Assembly (NCBI RefSeq): GCF_017874215.1
Contig: NZ_JAGGLB010000029.1
Coordinates: 79,552-143,551, forward strand
DNA length: 64,000 nt
Reading direction: 5' to 3'
From: Paenibacillus eucommiae
GTDB lineage: Bacteria > Bacillota > Bacilli > Paenibacillales > NBRC-103111
In this document: piece after piece, positions 6,676 through 15,318 of the stretch
Layout: every line of letters begins with the position of its first letter
Position numbering within the stretch: the first letter of the stretch is position 1
The notes under the pieces: model-generated
What the model was told of the DNA's origin: nothing
Database searches by the model: none
What the model saw: only the letters and a program-made list of their open reading frames with translations
Program-made: the position numbers and the translations under genes

Positions 6676-9470
6676 AGAAGAAATTTATCGTATATTCCCT
6701 AGTCGTGCTCACTCTGAATTTGCTTATCATCGGTTTCATTTCTTACCGCATTTATTCTTCAACGGTATTTAAGAGCGTCGCCGATACGAATGCGATCATT
6801 CTGGAGCAGACCGTTGACAATATCGATTTTGTGCTGCGGGGAATCGAACGGCAATCGATCAACGCCTTCGAGGCAATCGATTTTAATCTCTATTTCCGGT
6901 ATTCGGGCACCGACGCTTTCGAACAAATGACAGCGTTTTCAAAGAGCTTCAATCAGTTTATCCGCATGACGGGCTTTGTCGAATACGTATTTGCGGTCGG
7001 CAAGGACGGGGAAATTTTATCGACGGTCGAGCATGCCGGCAGAAATCAGTTAGACCTTGCCCTGTTCGAGCGGCTATTGGGGAATTCCGACGGCCGTTTC
7101 GTCTGGACGTATACGCTGATGGAGGACTACACGGTCAGCCGGAAAATGATCGGATTGAGTAGGGCCATCTTCGACGAACAAGGCCGGTATGCGGGTTACC
7201 TGGTTATTTTTCTGAATAGCAAGTCTCTGGAAAATTTCTACCCTGACGGACAAGTCAAGAAGATGATGCTGGTCGATGGGGATGGCACGATCGTGTCTTC
7301 GAACGACAAGGCTTTCACCGGCGGCGCATGGAGCGCACAAAATCGGGTCGGACCGGGCGAGACGGCAGCCAGGCGAATTGAGGGCAAGCGCTATCTCGTC
7401 TCATCCATCGAATCGGGGGTTACCGGGTGGACGCTGTATGTTGCAGACCCCGCTGACAGTATTTTTGGGGAAATCATGAAACGGTACGGCTGGCAGGCAA
7501 TTCTGCTGGCGCTAGTCTTCCTTTGTTTCGTCGGCTCGATCGTGTTTTTCGCCGATCGGCTGCTGACCCCGCTCAGCAAGCTTAATGCAACAGTCAAGGC
7601 GGTGAACGGGGAAGACGGCAACCTCCAACTCGGCGCCTTGAGCGGTCGATCCCGGAAATTCCCGTTTTGGGCGCGTCTGAATTTCGAGACCAGGCTGACT
7701 GTCGCCCTTCTGACCATCACTGTGCTGCCGATCATGCTGCTCATCTTCGTCTCCTACAATTTTACCCATGCGATGGTGGAGAAGAAGGCCGTCGAAGTCA
7801 GCACGCTGAACGCCGAGCAAATCAGAAAAAAGGCGGAGTCCTACTTGAACGACCTAGAAAGGTCCATCTATTACTTTTACTATGACGATAACATGATACG
7901 GATTATGGGGGGGCATCAGCAGGAAGCCTCCATTCGGGACAAGTCCGATTATCGGGCCGTTCAGGATATGGTGGAGAGGGTCAAAACCCAGAAGCGTGAA
8001 ATTGTGTATATCGATATTTACAACGCCCGCTCCGACTTGATGTACCGCTCCCAAGAGCGCAACGAGAAGTTCATGTACAAGCCGCTCTCACCTGCCTCTA
8101 CTTCCGGACAGACCTGGCTGGATTCGTACCGAGACGGTTACAACGACCAACTCATCACATTCGTCAAGAAGATCGCCCGGCTCGATGACAGCGTTGTACT
8201 GGGCTATATTTACATGACGATCCGCTCGGACGCGCTGGAGCTCGGTCCTAGCGGCAAAGGCCGGGACGAGAGCGATACCTTCATTGTGAATGCGGACGGC
8301 GTGATCATGATGGACGGCAACAAACACCGGATCGGCCGGATGCCCGATATAGAGTATATGCCGTATATGCATGCCACCGGATACGGAGGAAACGTGAAAA
8401 TGATGGGCAAGGGCGGCAATCTGCTACTCAGCGACTTTCGTCTGGGCAATACCGGTTGGCGGCTGATCCATATTACTTCGCTCGGTTACGTGCAGGACAA
8501 CATGGTGAAAATTTTGCTGTATGACATCCTGGTACTGCTCGGCAGCTCCATTGCGATGGGCATCTTCGTCGTGCGGTATACCAGGAGAGTGACGAAGCCG
8601 GTGAAGGAACTGACCCGTCAGGTCGCCAGCTTCGCCAATACGCTGTTCGATTACCGGATCGAAGAGTTCAAGGGCGACGAGATCGAAGAGCTCAAGGTCA
8701 ATTTTCACAAACTGATTTCCAAAATCGACACGTTGATCAACGAAGTGTACCAGATTCAGCTCAAGAAGAACGAGGTGGAATTAAACAAGAAGGAAGCCGA
8801 GCTTGCGACGCTGCAGGCGCAGATCAACCCTCATTTCCTGTACAACACGCTGGAAGTCATCCGCTTGGAATCGATGTTCCAAATGGGCGGCGAGAACGAG
8901 GTTTCAGTTATTGTGACCACCTTGTCCGATTATTTCCGGCTCAGCCTGAGCGAGGGCAGGCGTTCGATCACGTTGGCGGAAGAACTGGAACACGTACGAA
9001 GCTATATGAAGATCATGAACTACCGGTACAGGGACAAAATCGACTACTGCTGCGAGGCGCCGCAGGAGGCAATGTCGGGATTGATTTCGAAGATCACGCT
9101 GCAGCCCATCGTGGAGAACGCCATTTATCACGGCATCAAGCCGAAGAAAGGCCAGGGGATGATCCGCATTTCCGGATGGCTTGCCGGCGATTTGCTAATC
9201 CTGGAAGTCCAAGACAACGGCGTCGGCGTCGCACCCGAGCGGCTGGCGGAGTTGCGGGAAACCATGAACGGCAGCGGGCTGGAGAAGGCCCGGACGGACG
9301 GTGGCGGATACGGGCTGAGAAACGTGTCGCAGCGCATCAAGATGCAATTCGGCGACAAATACGGGCTGGAATTCGCCAGTACGCCGAACGAAAGCACGAC
9401 GGTCCGCATCCGGATTCCGTTCTTCAGCGAGCATGACGCCCCGCATCCGGACAAAGATCAAGATGATTAA
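6672..9470 (+). CDS. YesM-type sensor histidine kinase with two tandem extracellular sensor modules
   Basis: 932 residues, much longer than the usual 570-620 of YesM kinases. Order: TM1 (about 7-28), first extracellular domain (29-273, Cache-like), TM2 (274-294), a cytoplasmic linker resembling a HAMP start (DRLLTPLSKLNATVKAV), TM3 (341-362), second extracellular Cache-like domain (363-612), TM4 (613-635), HAMP (to about 695), coiled coil, His_kinase domain with H721 in INPHFLYNTLE, and a HATPase domain with N box LQPIVENAIYHGI and G boxes VQDNGVG and GGGYGLRNV. The start overlaps the response regulator stop (ATGA). The last codons lie inside the inverted repeat, whose other arm carries a relic of this tail. 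It probably senses an extracellular carbohydrate or its binding protein. Confidence 0.93.
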   Translation: MKKKFIVYSLVVLTLNLLIIGFISYRIYSSTVFKSVADTNAIILEQTVDNIDFVLRGIERQSINAFEAIDFNLYFRYSGTDAFEQMTAFSKSFNQFIRMTGFVEYVFAVGKDGEILSTVEHAGRNQLDLALFERLLGNSDGRFVWTYTLMEDYTVSRKMIGLSRAIFDEQGRYAGYLVIFLNSKSLENFYPDGQVKKMMLVDGDGTIVSSNDKAFTGGAWSAQNRVGPGETAARRIEGKRYLVSSIESGVTGWTLYVADPADSIFGEIMKRYGWQAILLALVFLCFVGSIVFFADRLLTPLSKLNATVKAVNGEDGNLQLGALSGRSRKFPFWARLNFETRLTVALLTITVLPIMLLIFVSYNFTHAMVEKKAVEVSTLNAEQIRKKAESYLNDLERSIYYFYYDDNMIRIMGGHQQEASIRDKSDYRAVQDMVERVKTQKREIVYIDIYNARSDLMYRSQERNEKFMYKPLSPASTSGQTWLDSYRDGYNDQLITFVKKIARLDDSVVLGYIYMTIRSDALELGPSGKGRDESDTFIVNADGVIMMDGNKHRIGRMPDIEYMPYMHATGYGGNVKMMGKGGNLLLSDFRLGNTGWRLIHITSLGYVQDNMVKILLYDILVLLGSSIAMGIFVVRYTRRVTKPVKELTRQVASFANTLFDYRIEEFKGDEIEELKVNFHKLISKIDTLINEVYQIQLKKNEVELNKKEAELATLQAQINPHFLYNTLEVIRLESMFQMGGENEVSVIVTTLSDYFRLSLSEGRRSITLAEELEHVRSYMKIMNYRYRDKIDYCCEAPQEAMSGLISKITLQPIVENAIYHGIKPKKGQGMIRISGWLAGDLLILEVQDNGVGVAPERLAELRETMNGSGLEKARTDGGGYGLRNVSQRIKMQFGDKYGLEFASTPNESTTVRIRIPFFSEHDAPHPDKDQDD

Positions 9471-9565
9471 TAAAAACCACAATATCTTTATTCTGCCTTA
9501 TAGTTTAAGGGCTGAGACCCATTATATAATAATACACAGCAACACAAAGTGCTTTCAATACAAAA
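9444..9565 (+). repeat. right arm of the 122-bp inverted repeat (kinase tail plus importer promoter)
   Basis: Partner of 3367-3487 in inverted orientation, about 6 kb away. It begins with the last codons of the kinase gene and covers the promoter region up to just before the AAAGGAGG ribosome binding site of the solute-binding protein. Because the kinase reading frame is kept in both arms up to D-stop, recombination between the arms would invert 3488-9443 while costing the kinase only three or four C-terminal residues. Confidence 0.95.
9525..9530 (+). promoter_or_regulatory. probable -10 box (TATAAT) of the ABC importer operon
   Basis: Perfect TATAAT with no recognisable -35 at 16-18 nt, about 50 nt before the binding-protein start. 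The identical box occurs in the inverted copy at 3402-3407. The layout fits activator-dependent transcription by the adjacent AraC-type response regulator. No regulator half-sites were proved by eye. Confidence 0.55.
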
Positions 9566-9579
9566 AAGGAGGTCCAGCG

Positions 9580-11079
9580 ATGGTTAAAAAGACAAGATTA
9601 TGGTACGTCATGACGGCCGCACTGCTGATCGTTGCGCTCGTGCTCGCCGGATGCAGCAGCAAGAATGAGACGCCCAAGCCGAGTGACTCTGCTTTACCCG
9701 CACCTTCGTCATCGCAGTCCGCAACCACCAGCCCTACGTCCGGAGGGGAATCACAAGGCATCAAGATCGACCCGAACAAGAAGGTCAATCTGCGCTACTA
9801 CACGTCTCAGAGTTACGACCAGGTCGCATTCGAGGCGTCTTATCAGGATTGGCAGAAGATGTATCCGAACATCAAAGTGGAAATGGTGCTGAGCTCCGGC
9901 AGTGATTTCCAAACTGGCGTTAAGATGGCCTCGATCGCCGGCGAGCAGATGGACGTCATCTATATGAGTGCCGATAATATGGAACGGGCAAACCCGGACA
10001 CCCTGTACTTACCGCTCGACGAGCTTGTTGCGCGGGACGGTTGGGACCTGACGGTGGAATTTGGAGCTTACCAGGAACAACTCAAGGTGAACGGCAAGTT
10101 GTATGGCATTCCTCGAGGAATAGCACCGGATGGAGTCTGGTACAACAAAAAGTATTTCGAAGAGGCGGGTCTGCCGGATCCTTCAAGCGGGGACTGGACG
10201 TGGGACGAGTTCTTCCAGGCCGCGAAGAAGCTGACGAAATACGATGACGAAGGCAATATTACACGTTACGGCATCCATGATTGGTCGTTCGGCGGCACCA
10301 GCCTCTCAGTCGCGACGACGAGGCTCGCTCTCTACAGCGGCTGGGAATTAGTTAATACGGACGGCAGCTTCAACATGGACTGGACGAATTACAAGAAAGC
10401 GGTGGAACTGCTCTATAATGCGGTTTACATCGACAAGTCGATGGCTTCGCCGTCGGATATCAAGGCTAAGGGCCTGCATTGGCAGAACGACTACTATGCC
10501 GGCAAAACTGCGATGGGCATTGGCGGCCGCAATGGCGCCATCTTCCAAGATCTTGCGGTGGAGTATGGGCAGTTGACCAAGGAAGAGGACGACGCAAACA
10601 TTCACACGTTGGCTCCGATGCCGCGGTGGGACGCCAATTCCCCCAAGAAGCAGGCGTACGAGCTGGTGGTCGGCGCTGCGGTCTCCAAGACGACCAAATA
10701 TCCGGAGGAAGCGTATCTGTTCACAAAATGGTTCTCGACCAAATCGGTCGAAATCTCATCCAAGGTCGCCCACACGATGCCGGCGTCCAGGCTACTGGAC
10801 AAGAGCGTGCTGCTTGAGAATTGGCGCTGGTACAGCGACAAGAACGACAAGGTGACGCAAGGCAAGCAGCGGGACGATCTGTACAGCCGGATGATGGACC
10901 CGGAAATCAAGCCAATTTATTTTCAAAACTCTGGAAAATTCTCTTACGTCGCGAAGATGAAACTCGAACTGGATAAACATCTGTCGCTACTGTTCGCCAA
11001 GGAGAAGTCGCTGGATGAAACGATCCAGAATGCCAAGATTGCCACGTTCAAAATCTATGAGGAAGAAACGGCGAAATAA
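9580..11079 (+). CDS. ABC transporter extracellular solute-binding lipoprotein (CUT1 type)
   Basis: 499 residues from the ATG at 9580, which follows a strong AAAGGAGG. An in-frame start at 9433 would only translate the promoter repeat. The signal peptide MVKKTRLWYVM...LVLAGC has a lipobox, so the mature protein is a lipid-anchored Cys-start lipoprotein with a Ser/Thr/Pro-rich spacer (to about residue 60). The body has the family 1 sugar-binding pattern (VNLRYYTSQSYDQVAFEASYQDWQKMYPNIKVEMV, YGIPRGIAPDGVWYNKKYFEEAGLPDP, WTWDEFFQAAKKLT). It captures an oligosaccharide for the two permeases downstream. No MsmK-like ATPase is encoded here, as is usual for CUT1 systems in this group, which share one encoded elsewhere. 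Confidence 0.95.
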   Translation: MVKKTRLWYVMTAALLIVALVLAGCSSKNETPKPSDSALPAPSSSQSATTSPTSGGESQGIKIDPNKKVNLRYYTSQSYDQVAFEASYQDWQKMYPNIKVEMVLSSGSDFQTGVKMASIAGEQMDVIYMSADNMERANPDTLYLPLDELVARDGWDLTVEFGAYQEQLKVNGKLYGIPRGIAPDGVWYNKKYFEEAGLPDPSSGDWTWDEFFQAAKKLTKYDDEGNITRYGIHDWSFGGTSLSVATTRLALYSGWELVNTDGSFNMDWTNYKKAVELLYNAVYIDKSMASPSDIKAKGLHWQNDYYAGKTAMGIGGRNGAIFQDLAVEYGQLTKEEDDANIHTLAPMPRWDANSPKKQAYELVVGAAVSKTTKYPEEAYLFTKWFSTKSVEISSKVAHTMPASRLLDKSVLLENWRWYSDKNDKVTQGKQRDDLYSRMMDPEIKPIYFQNSGKFSYVAKMKLELDKHLSLLFAKEKSLDETIQNAKIATFKIYEEETAK

Positions 11080-11147
11080 TACAAAATCAGGGTGAAGCCG
11101 CGGAGAAGATGCGCTCTGCGGCTTCACGCCGAAGGTGGTGCTGGAAG

Positions 11148-12053
11148 ATGGAGAAAACCAAGCGGCTGTACGTCACGAGAAAATTCCGGCAGACGATCGA
11201 CGGATATTTGTTCATTTTGCCCAACCTTGTCGGATTTCTCGTGTTTACCCTATTCTCGATCGGATTTTCGTTTGCCGCCGCTTTTACGAACTGGGATATG
11301 GTAACAGGCCTCGGCCATATGAAATTCAACGGTCTGGCCAACTTCTCCAAGATGTTCGGCGATCAATGGTTCATCGATTCCATGGTCAATGTTATCTATT
11401 TCGTAGCCTTCGTGCCTTTGCAAATTCTCGTTGCGTTAATCGTAGCGTTCATCATCAATGAAAGCGTGTATTTTACCAAGACGATTCGCACTGCACTCTT
11501 CCTGCCCTACGTCACCAATGCGGTCATTATCGCCATCGTATGGGGGATGCTGCTCAACCCGGGCGACGGCATTGTCAACAACCTGCTTCGGACGGTTGGA
11601 GTCGGCCACCCGCCGGGTTGGTTGGGCAGTCAGGATTGGGTTAAGCCGGCCATCATCGTCATGACGACTTGGTCCGGCCTCGGGCTGAACGTCATCCTGT
11701 TTCTGTCTGGACTGGTCGGCATTCCGAAGGAAATTTACGAATCGGCGGAGATCGATGGTGTCAAACCGTTTACCAAGTTTTTATATATTACGTTCCCGCT
11801 GATTTCGCCGACGACGTTCTTTATTCTGATTACCTCCATCATCGGCTTGTTCAACGCCTGGTCCCACATCCAGATTCTTACAGGAGGTGGACCTGGGAGC
11901 TCCAGCACGGTCATCGGTTACTACATTTACAAGACGGCGTTCGAATTCGGCCAGATGGGGTACGCGTCCGCGATGGCATTGGTGCTGTTCGCCACGGTAT
12001 TCGTATTTACCCTCGTGCAATGGTTCTATCAAAAAAAATGGGTTCATTATTGA
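11148..12053 (+). CDS. ABC sugar transporter permease (first subunit, MalF/LacF-like)
   Basis: 301 residues from the ATG at 11148 (MEKTKRLYVTRKFRQTIDGYLFILPN). The in-frame start at 11109 would add 13 basic residues and has no better ribosome site; the site at GCTGGAAG is weak in either case. Six hydrophobic segments are visible, and the EAA loop reads EIYESAEIDGVKPFTKFLYITFPLISP, the contact site for the ATPase. It follows the binding protein by 68 nt and is followed by its partner permease after 30 nt. Inner-membrane half of a CUT1 importer. Confidence 0.94.
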   Translation: MEKTKRLYVTRKFRQTIDGYLFILPNLVGFLVFTLFSIGFSFAAAFTNWDMVTGLGHMKFNGLANFSKMFGDQWFIDSMVNVIYFVAFVPLQILVALIVAFIINESVYFTKTIRTALFLPYVTNAVIIAIVWGMLLNPGDGIVNNLLRTVGVGHPPGWLGSQDWVKPAIIVMTTWSGLGLNVILFLSGLVGIPKEIYESAEIDGVKPFTKFLYITFPLISPTTFFILITSIIGLFNAWSHIQILTGGGPGSSSTVIGYYIYKTAFEFGQMGYASAMALVLFATVFVFTLVQWFYQKKWVHY

Positions 12054-12083
12054 CAAAGTCCGCGAGAGGAAGGGGGGAAATCG

Positions 12084-12929
12084 ATGCCGCTGAAAAAAAA
12101 GTTTTGGAAAGTCGTTCGGACCTTGATCTTGCTTGCTTTTTCTTACGCCATGGTCTTCCCGTTTCTGTGGATGCTGGTCGCTTCGTTGACGCCGGAGCGC
12201 GAAATTTTCTCCGTCCCGTTCTCGATCATTCCGGATCCGATCAACTGGGACGGTTACAAGAGCGTCTGGGTCAAGTCGGTGCTCGGCTACAACATGGGCC
12301 TCTATTACTGGAACAGCGTCAAAGTTACGCTGATCGCCATGTTCGGCTCGCTGATCACCTGCTCGCTTGCAGGGTATGCCTACGCTAAAATTTCTTTTCC
12401 CGGCAGGAATATCATGTTTCTAGGGCTGCTGGCCACGATGATGATTCCTTCTCAGGTCGTCTTGCTGCCAAATTTCATCATTTACAAGGAATTGGGTCTG
12501 GTGAATACGCATGCCGCGATTTGGCTCGGCGCCTGTTTCGGATCAGCGTTCGGCATTTTCCTATTCAAGCAATATTTTTCCGGGATCCCGCATGAATTGA
12601 ACGAAGCGGCAGAGATAGACGGCGCGGGCAACTTCAGAATTTTCGCGAGCATCATGATTCCGTTGGCTAAACCGGTCATCGCCACGCTCGTCATCTTCAA
12701 CTTCATAGGGTACTGGAACAATTACGAAGGGCCGCTCATCTACTTGCGTTCGCCGGAGCTGTTTACGCTTCCGCTGGCACTCAAGGTCATGTCCAATGAC
12801 AAATATGTCGTTCAATATGCCGGCATCATGGCCGGATCAGTCAGCGCTGCGCTGCCGATTCTGATCGTGTTCATCACAATGCAGAAATATTTCATACAGG
12901 GCGTGACCATTGGCAGTGTCAAAGGCTGA
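12084..12929 (+). CDS. ABC sugar transporter permease (second subunit, MalG/LacG-like)
   Basis: 281 residues after an AAGGGGGG ribosome site. Six transmembrane stretches are present, with TM1 at RTLILLAFSYAMVFPFLWMLVASL. The EAA motif reads ELNEAAEIDGAGNFRIFASIMIPLAKP, and the C-terminus FIQGVTIGSVKG is the standard ending of this subunit. Pairs with the preceding permease in the membrane. Last intact transporter gene of the operon. Confidence 0.95.
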   Translation: MPLKKKFWKVVRTLILLAFSYAMVFPFLWMLVASLTPEREIFSVPFSIIPDPINWDGYKSVWVKSVLGYNMGLYYWNSVKVTLIAMFGSLITCSLAGYAYAKISFPGRNIMFLGLLATMMIPSQVVLLPNFIIYKELGLVNTHAAIWLGACFGSAFGIFLFKQYFSGIPHELNEAAEIDGAGNFRIFASIMIPLAKPVIATLVIFNFIGYWNNYEGPLIYLRSPELFTLPLALKVMSNDKYVVQYAGIMAGSVSAALPILIVFITMQKYFIQGVTIGSVKG

Positions 12930-12962
12930 CGAATCAAGCGGGGCTGAACGGAGATCAAGGTT

Positions 12963-13300
12963 TTGAACAAGCTGCGACTGTGCATTATCGGCTGCAGCAA
13001 TATGAAGGGGGCGTATGCGCGGGGTTATCGGGAGTAGGAATCGTTTCCGCAGCAGACGGAAGTGCTGATTACGTTCCAAGCCAGTAGCAAAAATGCTGCA
13101 ATACAAGATCGGACACAATTCTCTCGTGCATCCACAAGGACCGTCGATCGCTGACGGACGGACCGGGAAGCCTTCATGGACTGCGTGTCATCTGACGTAT
13201 GTATGAGACGGAGGAACAAGGCATGATCGCCGACCTGTGGGGAAAGGGAATGGACGAAGAGTGGACACATACGAATGGCGCCGCTATCTGGGCGCCGTAA
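12963..13300 (+). pseudogene. remnant of a third Gfo/Idh/MocA-type oxidoreductase gene
   Basis: After a GGAG site, a TTG at 12963 opens LNKLRLCIIGCSNMKGAYARGYRE, the typical Rossmann start of this family, but a TAG follows at 13035. The downstream text holds only scraps, such as a run ending MIADLWGKGMDEEWTHTNGAAIWAP before a stop at about 13302, in other frames. The first 24 codons support the family call; the rest does not. This remnant fills the 390-bp gap between the permease and the LamG/propeller gene. Confidence 0.5.
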
Positions 13301-13316
13301 TGGGGAGAGGTTGAGC

Positions 13317-14927
13317 ATGAGTTTCACACAAACGGAAAAGCGGGAACGGCCCCGCCGTATCGGATATTGGCCGCTGAGGAGCGATGCCGGGGATGCGTTG
13401 GGCGGTGGCCGTGACGGGATTGCGGAGCATGTACGATTCGAGGATAGCGCAATATTCGACGGCGTTACATCGACGATCCGGCTGCCGGGCGCCGGGGAGA
13501 CGGACGGTTCGCAGCCGTTCTCTCTGTCGCTTGAGTTCGAGGTTGACGATCAGGGAGGCAGTTGTCTGCCAGGCGGTCTGGTTAGCCGTTACTGCGAGGA
13601 GCGCATGGAAGGCTGGCACCTGTCGGTGCTGTCCCAACCAGGCGTCACCTCAGCGCAGACCAACTGGCGCAATCTGCAGTTTGGCTGGACTGCGGAGCGG
13701 GCCGTCGGCGAATGGAAGGATTGGGGCAGCCCGGGTGGCAGCCGGATGATCTGCTCCATGTGTGTGTTCGACGACAGCCTGTATGTCGGCATATTTGACG
13801 ATGCACAGGATCGCAAGGGCCACGTCTACAGCTTGACGGACGAGGGAGAATGGTTCGACTGCGGCCATCCGGACGATAGTAACTCGGTATGGTCGCTCGC
13901 CGAATTCGGCGGCAGGTTATATGCCGGCACGATGCGCTACAAGGCGTCGGGATCGGCACTGCCGGAATCGCCGAACCAGGCGCCGGGCGGTCGTATCTTT
14001 CGTTACGAAGGGGGCCAGGAATGGTCGCTCTTCGGCGAATTGCCGGTCGAGGGTAATGACAGCATCGGTGCCCTGACAGTGTTTGGCGACCGCCTGGTGG
14101 CAATGCCCTTCTATTCGTACGGCGCCTTCGCCTTCGACGAGTCCGGCAGGTGCGAGCCGCTCGGCGCGCCCGGATCGGAGGGGAAGACACGAGGATTCAC
14201 GCTGTCCCCGTTCCAGCGCAGACTATACATCGGCTGCAATTATTCTGATGGCGTCTGGAGCCGCACTTTGACGGAGCCGTGGCGGAACGACAGCGTCTTG
14301 AAGAATTGCGATCAGGTGTACTGCTTCGCCGTGTACCACAACCGCTTCCTGACGGGTATATGGCCGGAAGCCCGCGTGCTGTGCTACGAAGGAGGCGTGG
14401 ATTGGAGCGATTACGGTCTTCTGGGTGCAGAGAAGGAAGTGATGGGCGTTTCCGTCTTTAACGGCAGGTTGTACGGCGGCACACTGCCCGGCGGGGAGGT
14501 ATATCGATATGCCGGCGACCGCCGCTGGGAGAAGGTCGGCGTTCTGGAATCACCTGAACTGGATGTCGTCCATCGGCGGGTTTGGACGATGGCGGTGTAC
14601 AGAGGCAGCCTGTTCGCAGGCACGCTGCCAAGCGGCAAGGTGTGGAGCCTAGGCGGCGTCCCGCTCGTGACGAGCGACCGCAGCCTGACGCCGGGCTGGC
14701 ACCGGGCGACGGTCACGTACAATAGGGAGACGCTCGCCCTCTATCTGGACGGCCGGCTCGTATCGGAAGCCCCGGTCGGCGGCGCGGTCGATCCGCTGTC
14801 CGGCGACGTGCCGCTCATGCTGGGCAGCGGCCCCCAATGCAAGTATTCGGGGCGCATCCGCGAAGCGGAGCTGTATGACGGAGCTCTGACGGCCGGGCAG
14901 ATCGCCGACTTGAGCCGGAAGTCCTGA
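13317..14927 (+). CDS. LamG (jelly-roll) protein with an inserted beta-propeller-like region
   Basis: 536 residues from the ATG at 13317 behind GGGGAGAGG; an earlier in-frame ATG at 13275 lacks a site. No signal peptide is visible, so it is probably cytoplasmic. Residues about 10-110 read as the first half of a concanavalin-like LamG domain (YWPLRSDAGDAL..., FDGVTSTIRLPG, FSLSLEFEVDD, GLVSRY...GWHLSV). The C-terminal 85 residues read as the second half (PGWHRATVTYNRETLALYLDGRLV...LMLGSGPQCKYSGRIREAELYDGALTAGQI). Between them lie repeated blades of the form V-F-x-x-R-L-Y-x-G-T (FGGRLYAGTM, FGDRLVAMPF, FQRRLYIGCN, FNGRLYGGTL, YRGSLFAGTL), each with a W or G-rich turn, like a Kelch/sialidase-type propeller. 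It probably binds or acts on a glycan, but no catalytic residues were identified. Confidence 0.75.
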   Translation: MSFTQTEKRERPRRIGYWPLRSDAGDALGGGRDGIAEHVRFEDSAIFDGVTSTIRLPGAGETDGSQPFSLSLEFEVDDQGGSCLPGGLVSRYCEERMEGWHLSVLSQPGVTSAQTNWRNLQFGWTAERAVGEWKDWGSPGGSRMICSMCVFDDSLYVGIFDDAQDRKGHVYSLTDEGEWFDCGHPDDSNSVWSLAEFGGRLYAGTMRYKASGSALPESPNQAPGGRIFRYEGGQEWSLFGELPVEGNDSIGALTVFGDRLVAMPFYSYGAFAFDESGRCEPLGAPGSEGKTRGFTLSPFQRRLYIGCNYSDGVWSRTLTEPWRNDSVLKNCDQVYCFAVYHNRFLTGIWPEARVLCYEGGVDWSDYGLLGAEKEVMGVSVFNGRLYGGTLPGGEVYRYAGDRRWEKVGVLESPELDVVHRRVWTMAVYRGSLFAGTLPSGKVWSLGGVPLVTSDRSLTPGWHRATVTYNRETLALYLDGRLVSEAPVGGAVDPLSGDVPLMLGSGPQCKYSGRIREAELYDGALTAGQIADLSRKS

Positions 14928-15088
14928 AGAGGAGCAGGAGGGCACAGACGGATAATCAAGCAAATCCACCGCGAACTGGTCATCCGCGATAAAGGTAAAG
15001 GAAGGTTGCCGGCGCCGAACCCGGTTTGCAGAGGGTCGTCGCCGGCAAACAACCCTGAGATGACGGTTAATGGAATGGTATTTTTTAA

Positions 15089-15258
15089 TTCGCGAATCCG
15101 GATGATGCGATATTGCCTGACCATTGGGACAGGTATCTTTTGTATACGACTTCAAGCAAGGCTTACCGGGATACAACAAAAGCGTACAAGTGCGAAGCTG
15201 GCGCTCATTATGTATGGCATCGCATGGAACATCCATTAATTGAACCGCACAAAATCTT
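15089..15258 (+). pseudogene. gene fragment, possibly the C-terminal end of a glycan-active protein
   Basis: The frame bounded by a stop at 15086 reads ANPDDAILPDHWDRYLLYTTSSKAYRD followed by CEAGAHYVWHRMEHPLIEPHKILER. The aromatic-rich, protein-like composition suggests a decayed coding sequence rather than chance. No start, no ribosome site and no matching upstream part are present. The family is not recognised. The sequence from 14928 to 15088 shows nothing interpretable. Confidence 0.3.
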
Positions 15259-15298
15259 GGAACGATCAGACCCTGGCTGGACCGGGTCTGATCGTTCC
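15259..15298 (+). terminator. perfect 15-bp hairpin just before the NodB-like gene
   Basis: Arms GGAACGATCAGACCC (15259-15273) and its exact complement at 15284-15298 enclose a 10-nt loop. No T-tract follows, since the AAGAAGG ribosome site of the next gene begins within 10 nt, so it may be an mRNA stabiliser, a processing site or a weak terminator rather than a classic intrinsic terminator. Confidence 0.5.
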
Positions 15299-15318
15299 AT
15301 CGAAAGAAGGAAACCCTG

